Assembly: GCA_017592665.1 (NCBI GenBank)
Contig: JAGFNW010000006.1
Location: 220,752-284,751, forward strand
DNA length: 64,000 nucleotides
Direction: 5' to 3'
Source of the DNA: Streptosporangiaceae bacterium NEAU-GS5
Lineage (GTDB): Bacteria > Actinomycetota > Actinomycetes > Streptosporangiales > Streptosporangiaceae
The notes under the pieces are model-generated. The model worked only from the letters and a program-made list of their open reading frames with translations, did not search any database and was not told where the DNA came from. How positions within the stretch are numbered: the stretch's first letter is position 1; the number at the start of each line of letters is the position of its first letter. The position numbers and the translations under genes are program-made. This document shows positions 40,036 to 46,436 of the stretch, one piece after another.

Positions 40036-40054
40036 GGCCCGCGATCTGCGGGCC
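40036..40054. terminator. hairpin beside msrA remnant 1
   Basis: GGCCCGC-gatct-GCGGGCC, 7-bp perfect stem. The functional msrA has the same stem sequence past its stop at 43706-43723, so the hairpin was probably carried with the remnant. It also lies 165 bp past the secreted-protein gene. Confidence 0.65.
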
Positions 40055-40074
40055 ATCGGCTTCGAACAGCTGTG

Positions 40075-40178
40075 CCTCGTTGACGGCGAGGCCGGTGGGG
40101 CAGGTCTGGCCCGTGCCGCCGAGGCCGCAGTAGCCCGTTCGGCAGCTTGTACAAGTAATGCTGGTGGTGGTGGAGCTC
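40075..40178 (-). pseudogene. msrA 3'-end remnant (copy 1)
   Basis: On the minus strand, HHQHYLYKLPNG in one frame and YCGLGGTGQTCPTGLAVNEA in another match the MsrA tail [20 protein letters not shown] and the following SCPVGL. A frame change between them shows decay. The run GTACAAGTA and surrounding bases are shared with the functional gene at 43817. No upstream msrA sequence remains. It borders the HTH-MNT/HEPN operon. Confidence 0.8.
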
Positions 40179-40204
40179 CGGCTCACGCCATAGTCCCAAT
40201 CAAG

Positions 40205-40240
40205 TTGACCATTCGAGAATCACGAATGTATCTTCGTGAT
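40205..40240 (+). promoter_or_regulatory. promoter and perfect operator of the HTH-MNT/HEPN operon
   Basis: TTGACC (40205-40210) and TATCTT (40229-40234) are 18 bp apart, and the -10 ends 6 nt before ATG at 40241. The inverted repeat ATCACGAA-N6-TTCGTGAT (40219-40240) is perfect over 8-bp arms and covers the -10 and start region, ideal for autorepression by the HTH protein encoded next. Confidence 0.75.
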
Positions 40241-40831
40241 ATGCGAACGTACGGAAGAGCAGCACTGCCGCTCTTCCGTACCGCGGCTCAAGGGCAGCTC
40301 CTGTCGAAGCTGTTCCTACAGCCAGACAAGCGATGGACCCTGGCCGCGCTGGCACGCGAGTTGAACACCGCTCCGTCCAGTCTGCACGCCGAGGTTCACC
40401 GGCTCGAGGCGGCGGGCCTGATCAAAGCCAGCGAAGTCGGCAGATCCCGACTACTCGAAGCCAACCCCGATCACCCCATTGCCCGCCCTCTGGTCGAGGT
40501 CCTTCGATACTTCTACGGCCCGCCGACCGTTATCGCCGAGGAGTACGACTCCGTGCAAGGCATAGAGCACCTCCTCATCTTCGGATCTTGGGCGGCCCGC
40601 CAGGCCGGCGAACCGGGTCCCCCTCCAAATGACATCGACGTACTGGTGGTGGGCACCGCAAGTCGCTCCGACGTCTACGCTGCAGCCGACCGCAGCCAGC
40701 AACGCATAGGGATCACGGTCAATCCCGTGCTGGCATCGGCACAGCGATGGGAAGCTGCTTCTGACGCGTTGATACGCCAGATCAAATCCAGTCCCACGAT
40801 CGATCTGACTTCCGCGTTGGAGAGCACGTGA
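40241..40831 (+). CDS. HTH domain fused to a minimal nucleotidyltransferase (MNT), likely antitoxin
   Basis: A 196-residue protein. Residues 15-75 are a winged HTH (LFLQPDKRWTLAALARELNT, PSSLHAEVHRLEAAGLI). Residues 108-195 carry a nucleotidyltransferase core: GSW at 115-117 and DIDVLVV with Asp131 and Asp133, the GSx10DxD motif. In MNT/HEPN pairs the transferase modifies and silences the HEPN RNase; the HTH adds autoregulation. ATG at 40241 is leaderless; ATG at 40226 falls inside the operator. GTGA overlap couples it to the HEPN gene. High A+T relative to neighbours suggests transfer. Confidence 0.87.
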   Translation: MRTYGRAALPLFRTAAQGQLLSKLFLQPDKRWTLAALARELNTAPSSLHAEVHRLEAAGLIKASEVGRSRLLEANPDHPIARPLVEVLRYFYGPPTVIAEEYDSVQGIEHLLIFGSWAARQAGEPGPPPNDIDVLVVGTASRSDVYAAADRSQQRIGITVNPVLASAQRWEAASDALIRQIKSSPTIDLTSALEST

Positions 40832-41283
40832 CCCGCTGGGCACGCGGTGAAGCCGACATCGAAGCCATGCTCGCCGCGAACGAACTGCAGCAGGTCCGCG
40901 GAGATGCGACAGACGGGCCTGGCTGGCTGGACAAGGCGGCAAAGACGCTCTCAAGTGCCGAAGAACTCGCGAGCACAGACCCAAACTCCGCCTACACCCT
41001 CGCCTACGATGCCGCCCGATTCGCCTGCGCCGGGCTACTCGCCCAACAAGGCCTCCGAGCCACCAGCACGGGCGGCCACTACGCCGTCCAGCAAGCCGTC
41101 ATCCGCCGATTCGGAGCCACCTTCGAGCCGTACGGCACCATGCGCCGGAGACGAAACGAACTGGAATACCCCCAGTTTCCAGACGAGATCGTGGAACCGG
41201 CCGAAGCGGCCGAAGCGATCACAATCGCCGGATCCATCATTGCTGCCACTGGCAAGCTCATTGACCGCCTGGACGTGTTCTGA
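40828..41283 (+). CDS. HEPN-domain protein, likely toxin partner
   Basis: A 151-residue all-helical protein. WLDKAAKTLSSAEELA and AYTLAYDAARFACAGLLAQQG form the HEPN helices; His84 is in GGHYAVQQAV. In place of a canonical RxxxxH it has RRRRNELEY (106-114), the R-N-x-x-x-Y form seen in MNT-linked HEPN proteins. Start GTG overlaps the MNT stop by 4 bp. It should act in the cytoplasm, probably on RNA if catalytic. A strong terminator follows at 41294. The pair resembles known MNT/HEPN toxin-antitoxin operons. Confidence 0.83.
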   Translation: MTRWARGEADIEAMLAANELQQVRGDATDGPGWLDKAAKTLSSAEELASTDPNSAYTLAYDAARFACAGLLAQQGLRATSTGGHYAVQQAVIRRFGATFEPYGTMRRRRNELEYPQFPDEIVEPAEAAEAITIAGSIIAATGKLIDRLDVF

Positions 41284-41293
41284 GACGGCAATG

Positions 41294-41318
41294 GCCCGCG
41301 ATCAGCGCGATCGCGGGC
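41294..41318 (+). terminator. terminator after the HEPN gene
   Basis: GCCCGCGATC-agcgc-GATCGCGGGC, a perfect 10-bp stem with a 5-nt loop, begins 10 nt past the HEPN stop. No T-tract follows. Confidence 0.75.
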
Positions 41319-41320
41319 GA

Positions 41321-41466
41321 GCCGCGAGTCGACCCGTAGGCCGGGTTCTTCTCGCGGCGTTTCTCTGACCTGCGGTCGATCTAAGAAACCAGCTCTGAAC
41401 TGGGATTCCAGGTTCCGGCCCTCAGCAGGTGGCCGGATGTGCTCGGATCAGATTCCTCCTTCCGAG
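41321..41466. ncRNA. candidate structured RNA: five consecutive hairpins
   Basis: Perfect stems follow one another: GCCGCGAG/CTCGCGGC (41321-41358) enclosing ACCCG/CGGGT; GTTTCT/AGAAAC (41359-41389) enclosing GACC/GGTC; CTGG/CCAG (41400-41411); TCCGGCC/GGCCGGA (41414-41437); CTCGGA/TCCGAG (41442-41466). No coding frame fits. On the plus strand the last loop contains CCTCCT and could pair with a Shine-Dalgarno sequence; on the minus strand it shows AAGGAGG. It may be a leader of the STAS gene or an independent RNA. No known Rfam family is recognised. Confidence 0.5.
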
Positions 41467-41532
41467 GCCACCATGCCCTCGCCGGAGGCAGACTAAAGAG
41501 CAATCGGCAGGACCGGGAGAGTGCGCTACGTG

Positions 41533-41922
41533 ATGAGTGAGCAACCTGACACCGCGCTGAAGGTGTGTGCGGTACTACATGAGTGGTATGCGGTTCTGCA
41601 GGTAAGCGGTGAATTTCGTCAGGATGCACATCTTGGGGTTCGCCTTCGAGATGAGTTAGCGCGCCTGCCCTTGCCTGACCCGCCCTGCCTGGTCATCGAC
41701 TTACAGGACATTACCGCCTGGGACGAATTCGCGATCGGAGCCATCCTCTCGACAGCCAAGCGAGTCATGACAAACGGTGGCCACTTGGCGGTGGCGGCGG
41801 CTCCTGCTGACTTTCTGGCGCACGTGCAGCGCGTAGGGCTAGAGCGGGTATTCCGGTGTCACGAAACAGTCGATCAGGCTGTTGGTGAGCTGTGGTCTGG
41901 TCAACAGAATCAGCGTTCCTAG
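41533..41922 (+). CDS. STAS-domain anti-sigma factor antagonist with Glu at the phospho-Ser position
   Basis: A 129-residue single STAS domain: LVIDLQDITAWDEFAIGAILSTAKRV, then GGHLAVAAAPADFLAHVQRVGLERVF. In SpoIIAA/RsbV-type proteins the loop reads DSSG with a kinase-phosphorylated Ser; here it is Asp64-Glu65-Phe66, so it cannot be phosphorylated and carries a phospho-mimicking charge. It may be a constitutively inactive or differently regulated antagonist. ATG at 41533 is chosen; GTG at 41530 and 41521 are alternatives. No anti-sigma kinase gene adjoins. A structured RNA region lies upstream. Confidence 0.8.
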   Translation: MSEQPDTALKVCAVLHEWYAVLQVSGEFRQDAHLGVRLRDELARLPLPDPPCLVIDLQDITAWDEFAIGAILSTAKRVMTNGGHLAVAAAPADFLAHVQRVGLERVFRCHETVDQAVGELWSGQQNQRS

Positions 41923-42177
41923 CCAAAGGTCAAGTTCGAGTGGGCATGCATTTACGGGGCCTTCTCGTCCGCGCCAGCCGTCCGGCGGTGCTCTTAGCCG
42001 TCCGCCGGGAGCGCTAAAGTAGCGGGAGGCCGGCGGCGTGCGGAGACGGCAGCCCGTGCGGCCCGGTCAGGGCCGCCTTGACCATGTAGTGCAGACTGTC
42101 GCCGGAACGACAGACGGCCCGTGATCCACTCGGATGTGCCGAGCGACCACGGGCCACCGTGTCAGACGTTCGCGCTG
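41923..42177. other. gene-free segment with a short direct repeat and hairpins
   Basis: Contains near-identical 13-bp sequences AGCCGTCCGGCGG (41976-41988) and AGCCGTCCGCCGG (41996-42008), 20 bp apart, and a small stem CTGTCG/CGACAG at 42096-42113. The terminator hairpin at 42116 closes the segment. No coding potential is seen. Confidence 0.5.
42116..42155. terminator. nested hairpin beside msrA remnant 2
   Basis: GGCCCGTG (42116-42123) pairs with CACGGGCC (42148-42155), and inside it CTCGG pairs with CCGAG. It takes the same position relative to remnant 2 as the terminators next to msrA and remnant 1. Confidence 0.65.
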
Positions 42178-42288
42178 GTCACGCCTCGCTAGTCGTCAGA
42201 CCGACCGGGCAGGTCAGGCCGGTGCCGCCGATGCCCGCAGTAGCCGCCGGGGTTCTTGTACAAGTACTGCCGGTGGTAGTCATCCACT
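42178..42288 (-). pseudogene. msrA 3'-end remnant (copy 2, best preserved)
   Basis: Minus-strand [16 protein letters not shown] matches Msr[17 protein letters not shown], then a 1-base insertion (near 42235) shifts the frame. About 31 consecutive bases around 42240-42270 are identical to 43798-43828 of the functional gene. Only the last 33 or so codons remain. It lies 25 bp before the iteron array of the ATPase gene, so that array and gene sit between two msrA 3' ends. Confidence 0.9.
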
Positions 42289-42312
42289 TCGGGCGGTAAT
42301 TTCAGCGCGATT

Positions 42313-42404
42313 CGGCAGATCCACCATGGCTTTAGCGGCAGATCCACCACGCAGGACTCGGCAGATCCACCACAACTTGTGCGGCAAATCCACCACACCA
42401 AGGT
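42313..42404 (+). repeat. array of four 23-bp iterons upstream of the ATPase
   Basis: Units start at 42313, 42336, 42359 and 42382, exactly 23 bp apart. The first 14-15 bases are conserved (CGGCAGATCCACCAC, with one change in unit 4); the remaining 8-9 vary. The array ends 25 bp before the ATPase GTG. Two decayed units precede the ATPase fragment at 36926. Spacing of about two helical turns suggests cooperative protein binding. Confidence 0.9.
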
Positions 42405-42429
42405 CGTTTGGACTCTAGAGTAGATAGCT

Positions 42430-43698
42430 GTGGATGTTGACGAGCTGGCAGTCTTCCCCCGTCGAGCACGGCAAATGGCGTTGGAGGCTCTCGCCGACAC
42501 TCGCGTTGTAGTGATCAATGGGGCTCGGCAGGTCGGCAAGAGCACGCTCGCGCACGAGATCGTCGCCGCTACTCCCGGAGCGCGCGAGTTGTACTTGGAT
42601 GAAGCCGCCGTACGCTCCGCGGCCCGGCAAGATCCCGATGGGGTCGTTCATCATGGCAGCCTGCTGCTCATCGATGAGGTGCAGCGAGTCCCTGAGTTGC
42701 TGCTGTCCATCAAACGAGAGGTCGACCGCGATCCACGCCCTGGCCGCTATCTCCTCACTGGATCAGCCCGCTTGCTCGATCTGAAGGATCTTCCCGACTC
42801 TTTGCCCGGCCGCTCCGAGACGATCGAGCTCTGGCCCCTGTCACAAGGGGAAATCGACGGGCAGCCAGACCGTTTCGTTGACGCGGCCTTCCGCGACGGG
42901 CCGGGCCTGAAGATCCCTCGTTTCACCCCACGTCGTGCCGATTATCTCGCCCGCGCCATGCGCGGCGGCTATCCCGAAGCGGTCCACCGCCCAACAGCTC
43001 GCAGGCGAGCCCGCTTCTTCGACTCCTACATCTCGGACCTGATCAACCGTGACGTACGCCAGATCTCAGACATCGAGCGCCCTGCGGACATGCGCCGACT
43101 CCTCAATGTCGTAGCAGGCCGGATGGGCGGCCTGGCGGTGATCGACAACATGAGCAGCGACCTCGGCCTCCCGCGAACCACCGTGAAGAGATACCTGGAC
43201 CTGCTCGAACTCATCTATGTCATTCGCCGGATCCCCGCTTGGTCGTCCAACGCCACGTCACGCGCTGTCGCCACGCCGAAGCTTCTCATGGTCGATTCAG
43301 GACTCGGTGCCCATCTCGGGGGCCTTACCCTCGCACGCGTCACCGACGTGACGGTCCCTGTGGGGCCTCTCGTAGAGAACTTCGCCCTCGGCGAGATCGC
43401 ACGGCAACTCACCTGGACCGAAGAACCCGTACGTCTGTACCACTATCGGGACCGTGACGGTGTAGAGGTCGATGGCGTGCTGGAACGAGCGTCCGGAGAG
43501 ATCGTGGCCCTCGAGATCAAAGCTGCCGAGACGGTCAGAGCGGATGACTTCCGCGGCCTCCAACACCTTGCGCGGAGACTCGGCGACCGCCTCATCGCAG
43601 GGTTCGTCCTCTACGCAGGCTCCGAAACCCTGCCATTCGGAGATCGGATGAGGGCCGTGCCGCTCGCCGGGCTCTGGCAGGCCAGCCCAACCTCTTAA
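42430..43698 (+). CDS. AAA-type ATPase with C-terminal DUF4143 nuclease-like domain
   Basis: A 422-residue protein. Walker A GARQVGKST (31-39), Walker B LLLIDEVQ (78-85), sensor-like LLTGSARLLDL, then a helical/winged region, and a DUF4143 C terminus with VDGVLERASGEIVALEIKAA, whose Asp...ExK pattern resembles PD-(D/E)XK nucleases. The family is common in prokaryotes, often mobile, and its role is unproven. GTG at 42430 follows TAGAGT (42416-42421) by 8 nt; ACTCTAGAGT at 42412-42421 is palindromic. No ribosome-binding site. A fragment of a close relative is at 36926. Confidence 0.88.
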   Translation: MDVDELAVFPRRARQMALEALADTRVVVINGARQVGKSTLAHEIVAATPGARELYLDEAAVRSAARQDPDGVVHHGSLLLIDEVQRVPELLLSIKREVDRDPRPGRYLLTGSARLLDLKDLPDSLPGRSETIELWPLSQGEIDGQPDRFVDAAFRDGPGLKIPRFTPRRADYLARAMRGGYPEAVHRPTARRRARFFDSYISDLINRDVRQISDIERPADMRRLLNVVAGRMGGLAVIDNMSSDLGLPRTTVKRYLDLLELIYVIRRIPAWSSNATSRAVATPKLLMVDSGLGAHLGGLTLARVTDVTVPVGPLVENFALGEIARQLTWTEEPVRLYHYRDRDGVEVDGVLERASGEIVALEIKAAETVRADDFRGLQHLARRLGDRLIAGFVLYAGSETLPFGDRMRAVPLAGLWQASPTS

Positions 43699-43700
43699 TA

Positions 43701-43728
43701 CCGATGGCCCGCGACTGCGGGCCATCGG
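43701..43728. terminator. bidirectional terminator between the ATPase gene and msrA
   Basis: CCGATGGCCCGC-gact-GCGGGCCATCGG, a perfect 12-bp stem with a tetraloop, begins 3 nt after the ATPase stop and ends 9 nt from the msrA stop. Confidence 0.8.
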
Positions 43729-43736
43729 GGTTCAGG

Positions 43737-44399
43737 TCATGCCTCGCCGGTGGTGAGGCCTACGGGGCAGCTGAGGCCCGTGCCGCCGATGCCGCAGTAG
43801 CCGCCGGGGTTCTTGTACAAGTACTGCTGGTGATAATCCTCGGCGAAGTAGAAGTCGGGGGCGGGGGCGATTTGGGTGGTGACGGCGCCGTAGCCGCCGA
43901 CGGTGAGGACCGACTGGTAGGCGTCGCGGGACGCCAGCGCGGACTTCTCCTGCTCAGGGCTGTGCGTGTAGATCGCGGAGCGATACTGGGTGCCGATGTC
44001 GTTGCCCTGCCGCATGCCCTGCGTCGGGTCGTGCGCCTCCCAGAACACCCTCAGGAGCTCCTCGTACGACACCTTCGCGGGGTCGTAGACGACGCGGACG
44101 GCCTCGGTGTGACCGGTCTGACCGGTGCACACCTCCTCATACGTCGGGTTCGGCGTGTAGCCGCCCTGGTAGCCGACCGCGGTCGAGACCACGCCCGGAG
44201 TCTGCCAGAACTTGCGCTCGGCGCCCCAGAAGCAGCCCATGCCGAAGTCGGCGATCTCGGTCCCGGCAGGATACGGCGGCTGCAGCGGCCCTCCGAGAAC
44301 CTCGTGGCGCGCGGGCACCGGCATTTGCTCGGTCCGCCCGGGCAGCGCCTCCTCGCGAGCCACCATCGAAGTCTTGTTCCTACCGAAGATCCAGCCCAT
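43737..44399 (-). CDS. msrA: peptide-methionine (S)-S-oxide reductase
   Basis: A 220-residue enzyme that repairs oxidised methionine. Catalytic Cys56 is in GCFWGAE; the substrate-binding region is [11 protein letters not shown] and [22 protein letters not shown]; resolving cysteines Cys202 and Cys211 lie in [14 protein letters not shown]. Thioredoxin or mycoredoxin should recycle it. ATG at 44399 has the perfect site GGAGGT 6 nt upstream; the in-frame extension beyond it is not conserved. Three damaged copies of its 3' end lie to the left at 42178, 40075 and 36779, marking the 3' end as a repeated insertion or duplication point. Confidence 0.95.
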   Translation of the reverse strand: MGWIFGRNKTSMVAREEALPGRTEQMPVPARHEVLGGPLQPPYPAGTEIADFGMGCFWGAERKFWQTPGVVSTAVGYQGGYTPNPTYEEVCTGQTGHTEAVRVVYDPAKVSYEELLRVFWEAHDPTQGMRQGNDIGTQYRSAIYTHSPEQEKSALASRDAYQSVLTVGGYGAVTTQIAPAPDFYFAEDYHQQYLYKNPGGYCGIGGTGLSCPVGLTTGEA

Positions 44400-44522
44400 G
44401 TTTACCTCCGCTACGTCCAACCAAGGCCGGCCGACCGCTTGTTCCCCACGTAAGAAGTCCTTAATAGTGCATCCACGACTACTTATTTGTGGTTAATCCG
44501 GTAAGCAGTCACACTAGGTGTC

Positions 44523-45443
44523 ATGCCTGAATCGCGTAAGGGCCTCCTCTACGGCGTCGCAGCGTACGCACTCTGGGGTCTGTTCCCCCTCTACTGGCCT
44601 CTCCTGAAGCCTGCCGCGCCGGTCGAGATCCTCGCGCACCGCATCGTGTGGTCGCTCGTGGCCGTCATCGCGATTCTGGTCGTGCGCCGTCACTGGTCCT
44701 GGTTCCGTACGATCACCCGCCGCCAGTTCATCCTGCTCACCCTGGCCGCGCTCACCGTCTCAGTGAACTGGGGCGTCTACATTTACGCGGTCAACAGCGG
44801 GCACGTGGTCGAAAGCGCGCTCGGCTACTTCATCAACCCGCTGGTCAACGTCCTCTTCGGCGTCTTCGTCTTCCGCGAGCGGCTACGGCCCTGGCAGTGG
44901 GCCGCCGTCGGCCTCGGCGCCGCCGCCGTGCTCATCCTGACCGTCGACTACGGCCGCCTGCCCTGGATCGCGCTCACTCTGGCCTGCAGCTTCGGCCTGT
45001 ACGGACTCATCAAGAAGACCGCCAACGTGGGCGCGGCCGAGAGCCTGTCCATCGAGACCGTGGTCCTGCTCATCCCGGCCCTCGGCTACCTGCTGTTCCT
45101 GCAGACGCAGGGCACCAGCACATTCGGCACCGCCGGGGTCGGGCACGCGCTGCTGCTGGTCGGCGCGGGCGTCATCACGGCCGTCCCGCTGCTGTTCTTC
45201 ACCGCGTCCGCCATCCGGGTGCCGCTGACCATCGTCGGCCTGCTCCAGTACATCGCGCCGGTCCTGCAGTTCCTCTGCGGCATCCTCGTCGCTCACGAGA
45301 CGATGCCGGCGAGCCGCTGGGCCGGGTTCGCCGTGGTCTGGCTGGCCCTCTCGATCTTCAGCTGGGACGGCCTGCGGCAGGTCAGGGCGTCCCGTCGGGC
45401 CGCCAAGGCCAAGGCCGACGCCCAGGTCCTCGAGGCGGTCTAG
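44523..45443 (+). CDS. rarD: RarD-type EamA transporter
   Basis: A 306-residue membrane protein with ten hydrophobic segments. KGLLYGVAAYALWGLFPLYW, ILAHRIVWSL, SVNWGVYIYAVNSGHVVESA and LGYFINPLVNVLFGV are characteristic of the RarD/chloramphenicol-sensitivity branch of the DMT superfamily. Substrates are not known. ATG at 44523 has no clear ribosome-binding site. It diverges from msrA (124 bp apart) and overlaps the polyprenyl synthase stop by 4 bp tail to tail. Confidence 0.9.
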   Translation: MPESRKGLLYGVAAYALWGLFPLYWPLLKPAAPVEILAHRIVWSLVAVIAILVVRRHWSWFRTITRRQFILLTLAALTVSVNWGVYIYAVNSGHVVESALGYFINPLVNVLFGVFVFRERLRPWQWAAVGLGAAAVLILTVDYGRLPWIALTLACSFGLYGLIKKTANVGAAESLSIETVVLLIPALGYLLFLQTQGTSTFGTAGVGHALLLVGAGVITAVPLLFFTASAIRVPLTIVGLLQYIAPVLQFLCGILVAHETMPASRWAGFAVVWLALSIFSWDGLRQVRASRRAAKAKADAQVLEAV

Positions 45444-46429
45444 CCGGATCGTTCGACCACGTAGTCGCAGAGGCCGATGAGGGCGTCCCGCGCCGGGATG
45501 GCCGGCAGGGTGGCCAGGTCGTCCTTCGCGCGGTCGATCCAGCGGGTCAGCTCGGCCCGCGCGCGCGTCATGGCCGGGTCGTCGCGCAGCCGGGCCAGCG
45601 CCTCTTCCACATCGTGCTCGGCCACCGGGCCGGACAGCAGCGACCGGAGCCGCTCGTCGGACGAGTCCTGCAGGGCGTAAAGGATGGGCAGCGTACGGAT
45701 GCCCTCGCGCAGGTCGGTGCCGGGGGTCTTGCCGGAGTCGGCGGTCGGGGCGGCGACGTCGATGATGTCGTCACCGAGCTGCCACGCTACGCCGATCGCC
45801 TCGCACGCGTCACTGATCCGGTCGGTCACCTGCGGCTGCGCACCCGAGAGCAGCGCGCCGAACCGGCCCGACGTCGCGATCAGGGAGCCGGTCTTGTCGG
45901 CCAGCACGTCGATGTAGTGGTCGATCGGGTCCGCGTCGTCGGCGGGGCCGATGGTCTCGCGGATCTGGCCGCGGCACAGCCGCGAGAACGTCTGCGCCTG
46001 GATCCGCACCGCGTCCGGGCCGAGGTCGGCCAGGATCTCCGCGGCCTGCGCGAACAGGTAGTCGCCGGTGAGGATGGCGATCGTGTTGCTCCACCGGGCG
46101 TTGGCCGACGCCGAGCCGCGCCGTACGCGCGCCTCGTCCATGACGTCGTCGTGGTACAGCGTCGCGAGGTGGGTGAGCTCCATCACGACGGCCCCGGGCA
46201 CGATGCCCGGGGCGTCGGGATTGCCGAACTGGGAGGCCAGCAGCACCAGCGTGGCCCGGAAGCGCTTGCCGCCCGCGTCGATGAGATGCCGCGACGCCTC
46301 GGTGACGAACGCGTCGTCGCTCTCCACCGATGAGCGGAGCATCTTCTCCACAGCCGTGAGCCCCGACGACACGTCCGAGGCCAACCGCTCGTCGACAACA
46401 GGCAGATCAACAACGGGCGGTGCTGCCAT
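45440..46429 (-). CDS. polyprenyl diphosphate synthase (trans, long chain; menaquinone side chain)
   Basis: A 329-residue prenyltransferase. First Asp-rich motif DDVMD at 94-98 (HDDVMDEARVRRG), GGKRFRATLVLLAS upstream, second motif in WQLGDDIIDV. It lengthens farnesyl or geranylgeranyl diphosphate with isopentenyl diphosphate, probably to the C40-C45 chain for menaquinone. It is 7 nt after nuoN, whose stop overlaps TAGGAG, its ribosome-binding site, so it is the last gene of the menJ-nuo operon. Chain length cannot be read reliably from sequence alone. Confidence 0.9.
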   Translation of the reverse strand: MAAPPVVDLPVVDERLASDVSSGLTAVEKMLRSSVESDDAFVTEASRHLIDAGGKRFRATLVLLASQFGNPDAPGIVPGAVVMELTHLATLYHDDVMDEARVRRGSASANARWSNTIAILTGDYLFAQAAEILADLGPDAVRIQAQTFSRLCRGQIRETIGPADDADPIDHYIDVLADKTGSLIATSGRFGALLSGAQPQVTDRISDACEAIGVAWQLGDDIIDVAAPTADSGKTPGTDLREGIRTLPILYALQDSSDERLRSLLSGPVAEHDVEEALARLRDDPAMTRARAELTRWIDRAKDDLATLPAIPARDALIGLCDYVVERSG

Positions 46430-46436
46430 GGTGCTC

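Noticed and set aside
41321..41360. Minus-strand AGAACCCGGCCTACGGGTCGA resembles the 3' end of RNase P RNA
   Set aside because: The upstream sequence does not contain other RNase P conserved regions, and here the motif is closed in its own 8-bp stem. Kept as part of an unknown structured RNA; an Rfam search would settle it.
42313..42404. The 23-bp iterons as a CRISPR array
   Set aside because: Conserved part is only 14-15 bp and the variable part 8-9 bp, too short for repeats and spacers, and no cas gene is nearby.
43701..43728. The msrA terminator stem as a recombination site in itself
   Set aside because: The same kind of hairpin is found at ordinary gene ends here (for example 41294), so only the msrA-coding tails are used as evidence of repeated insertion.
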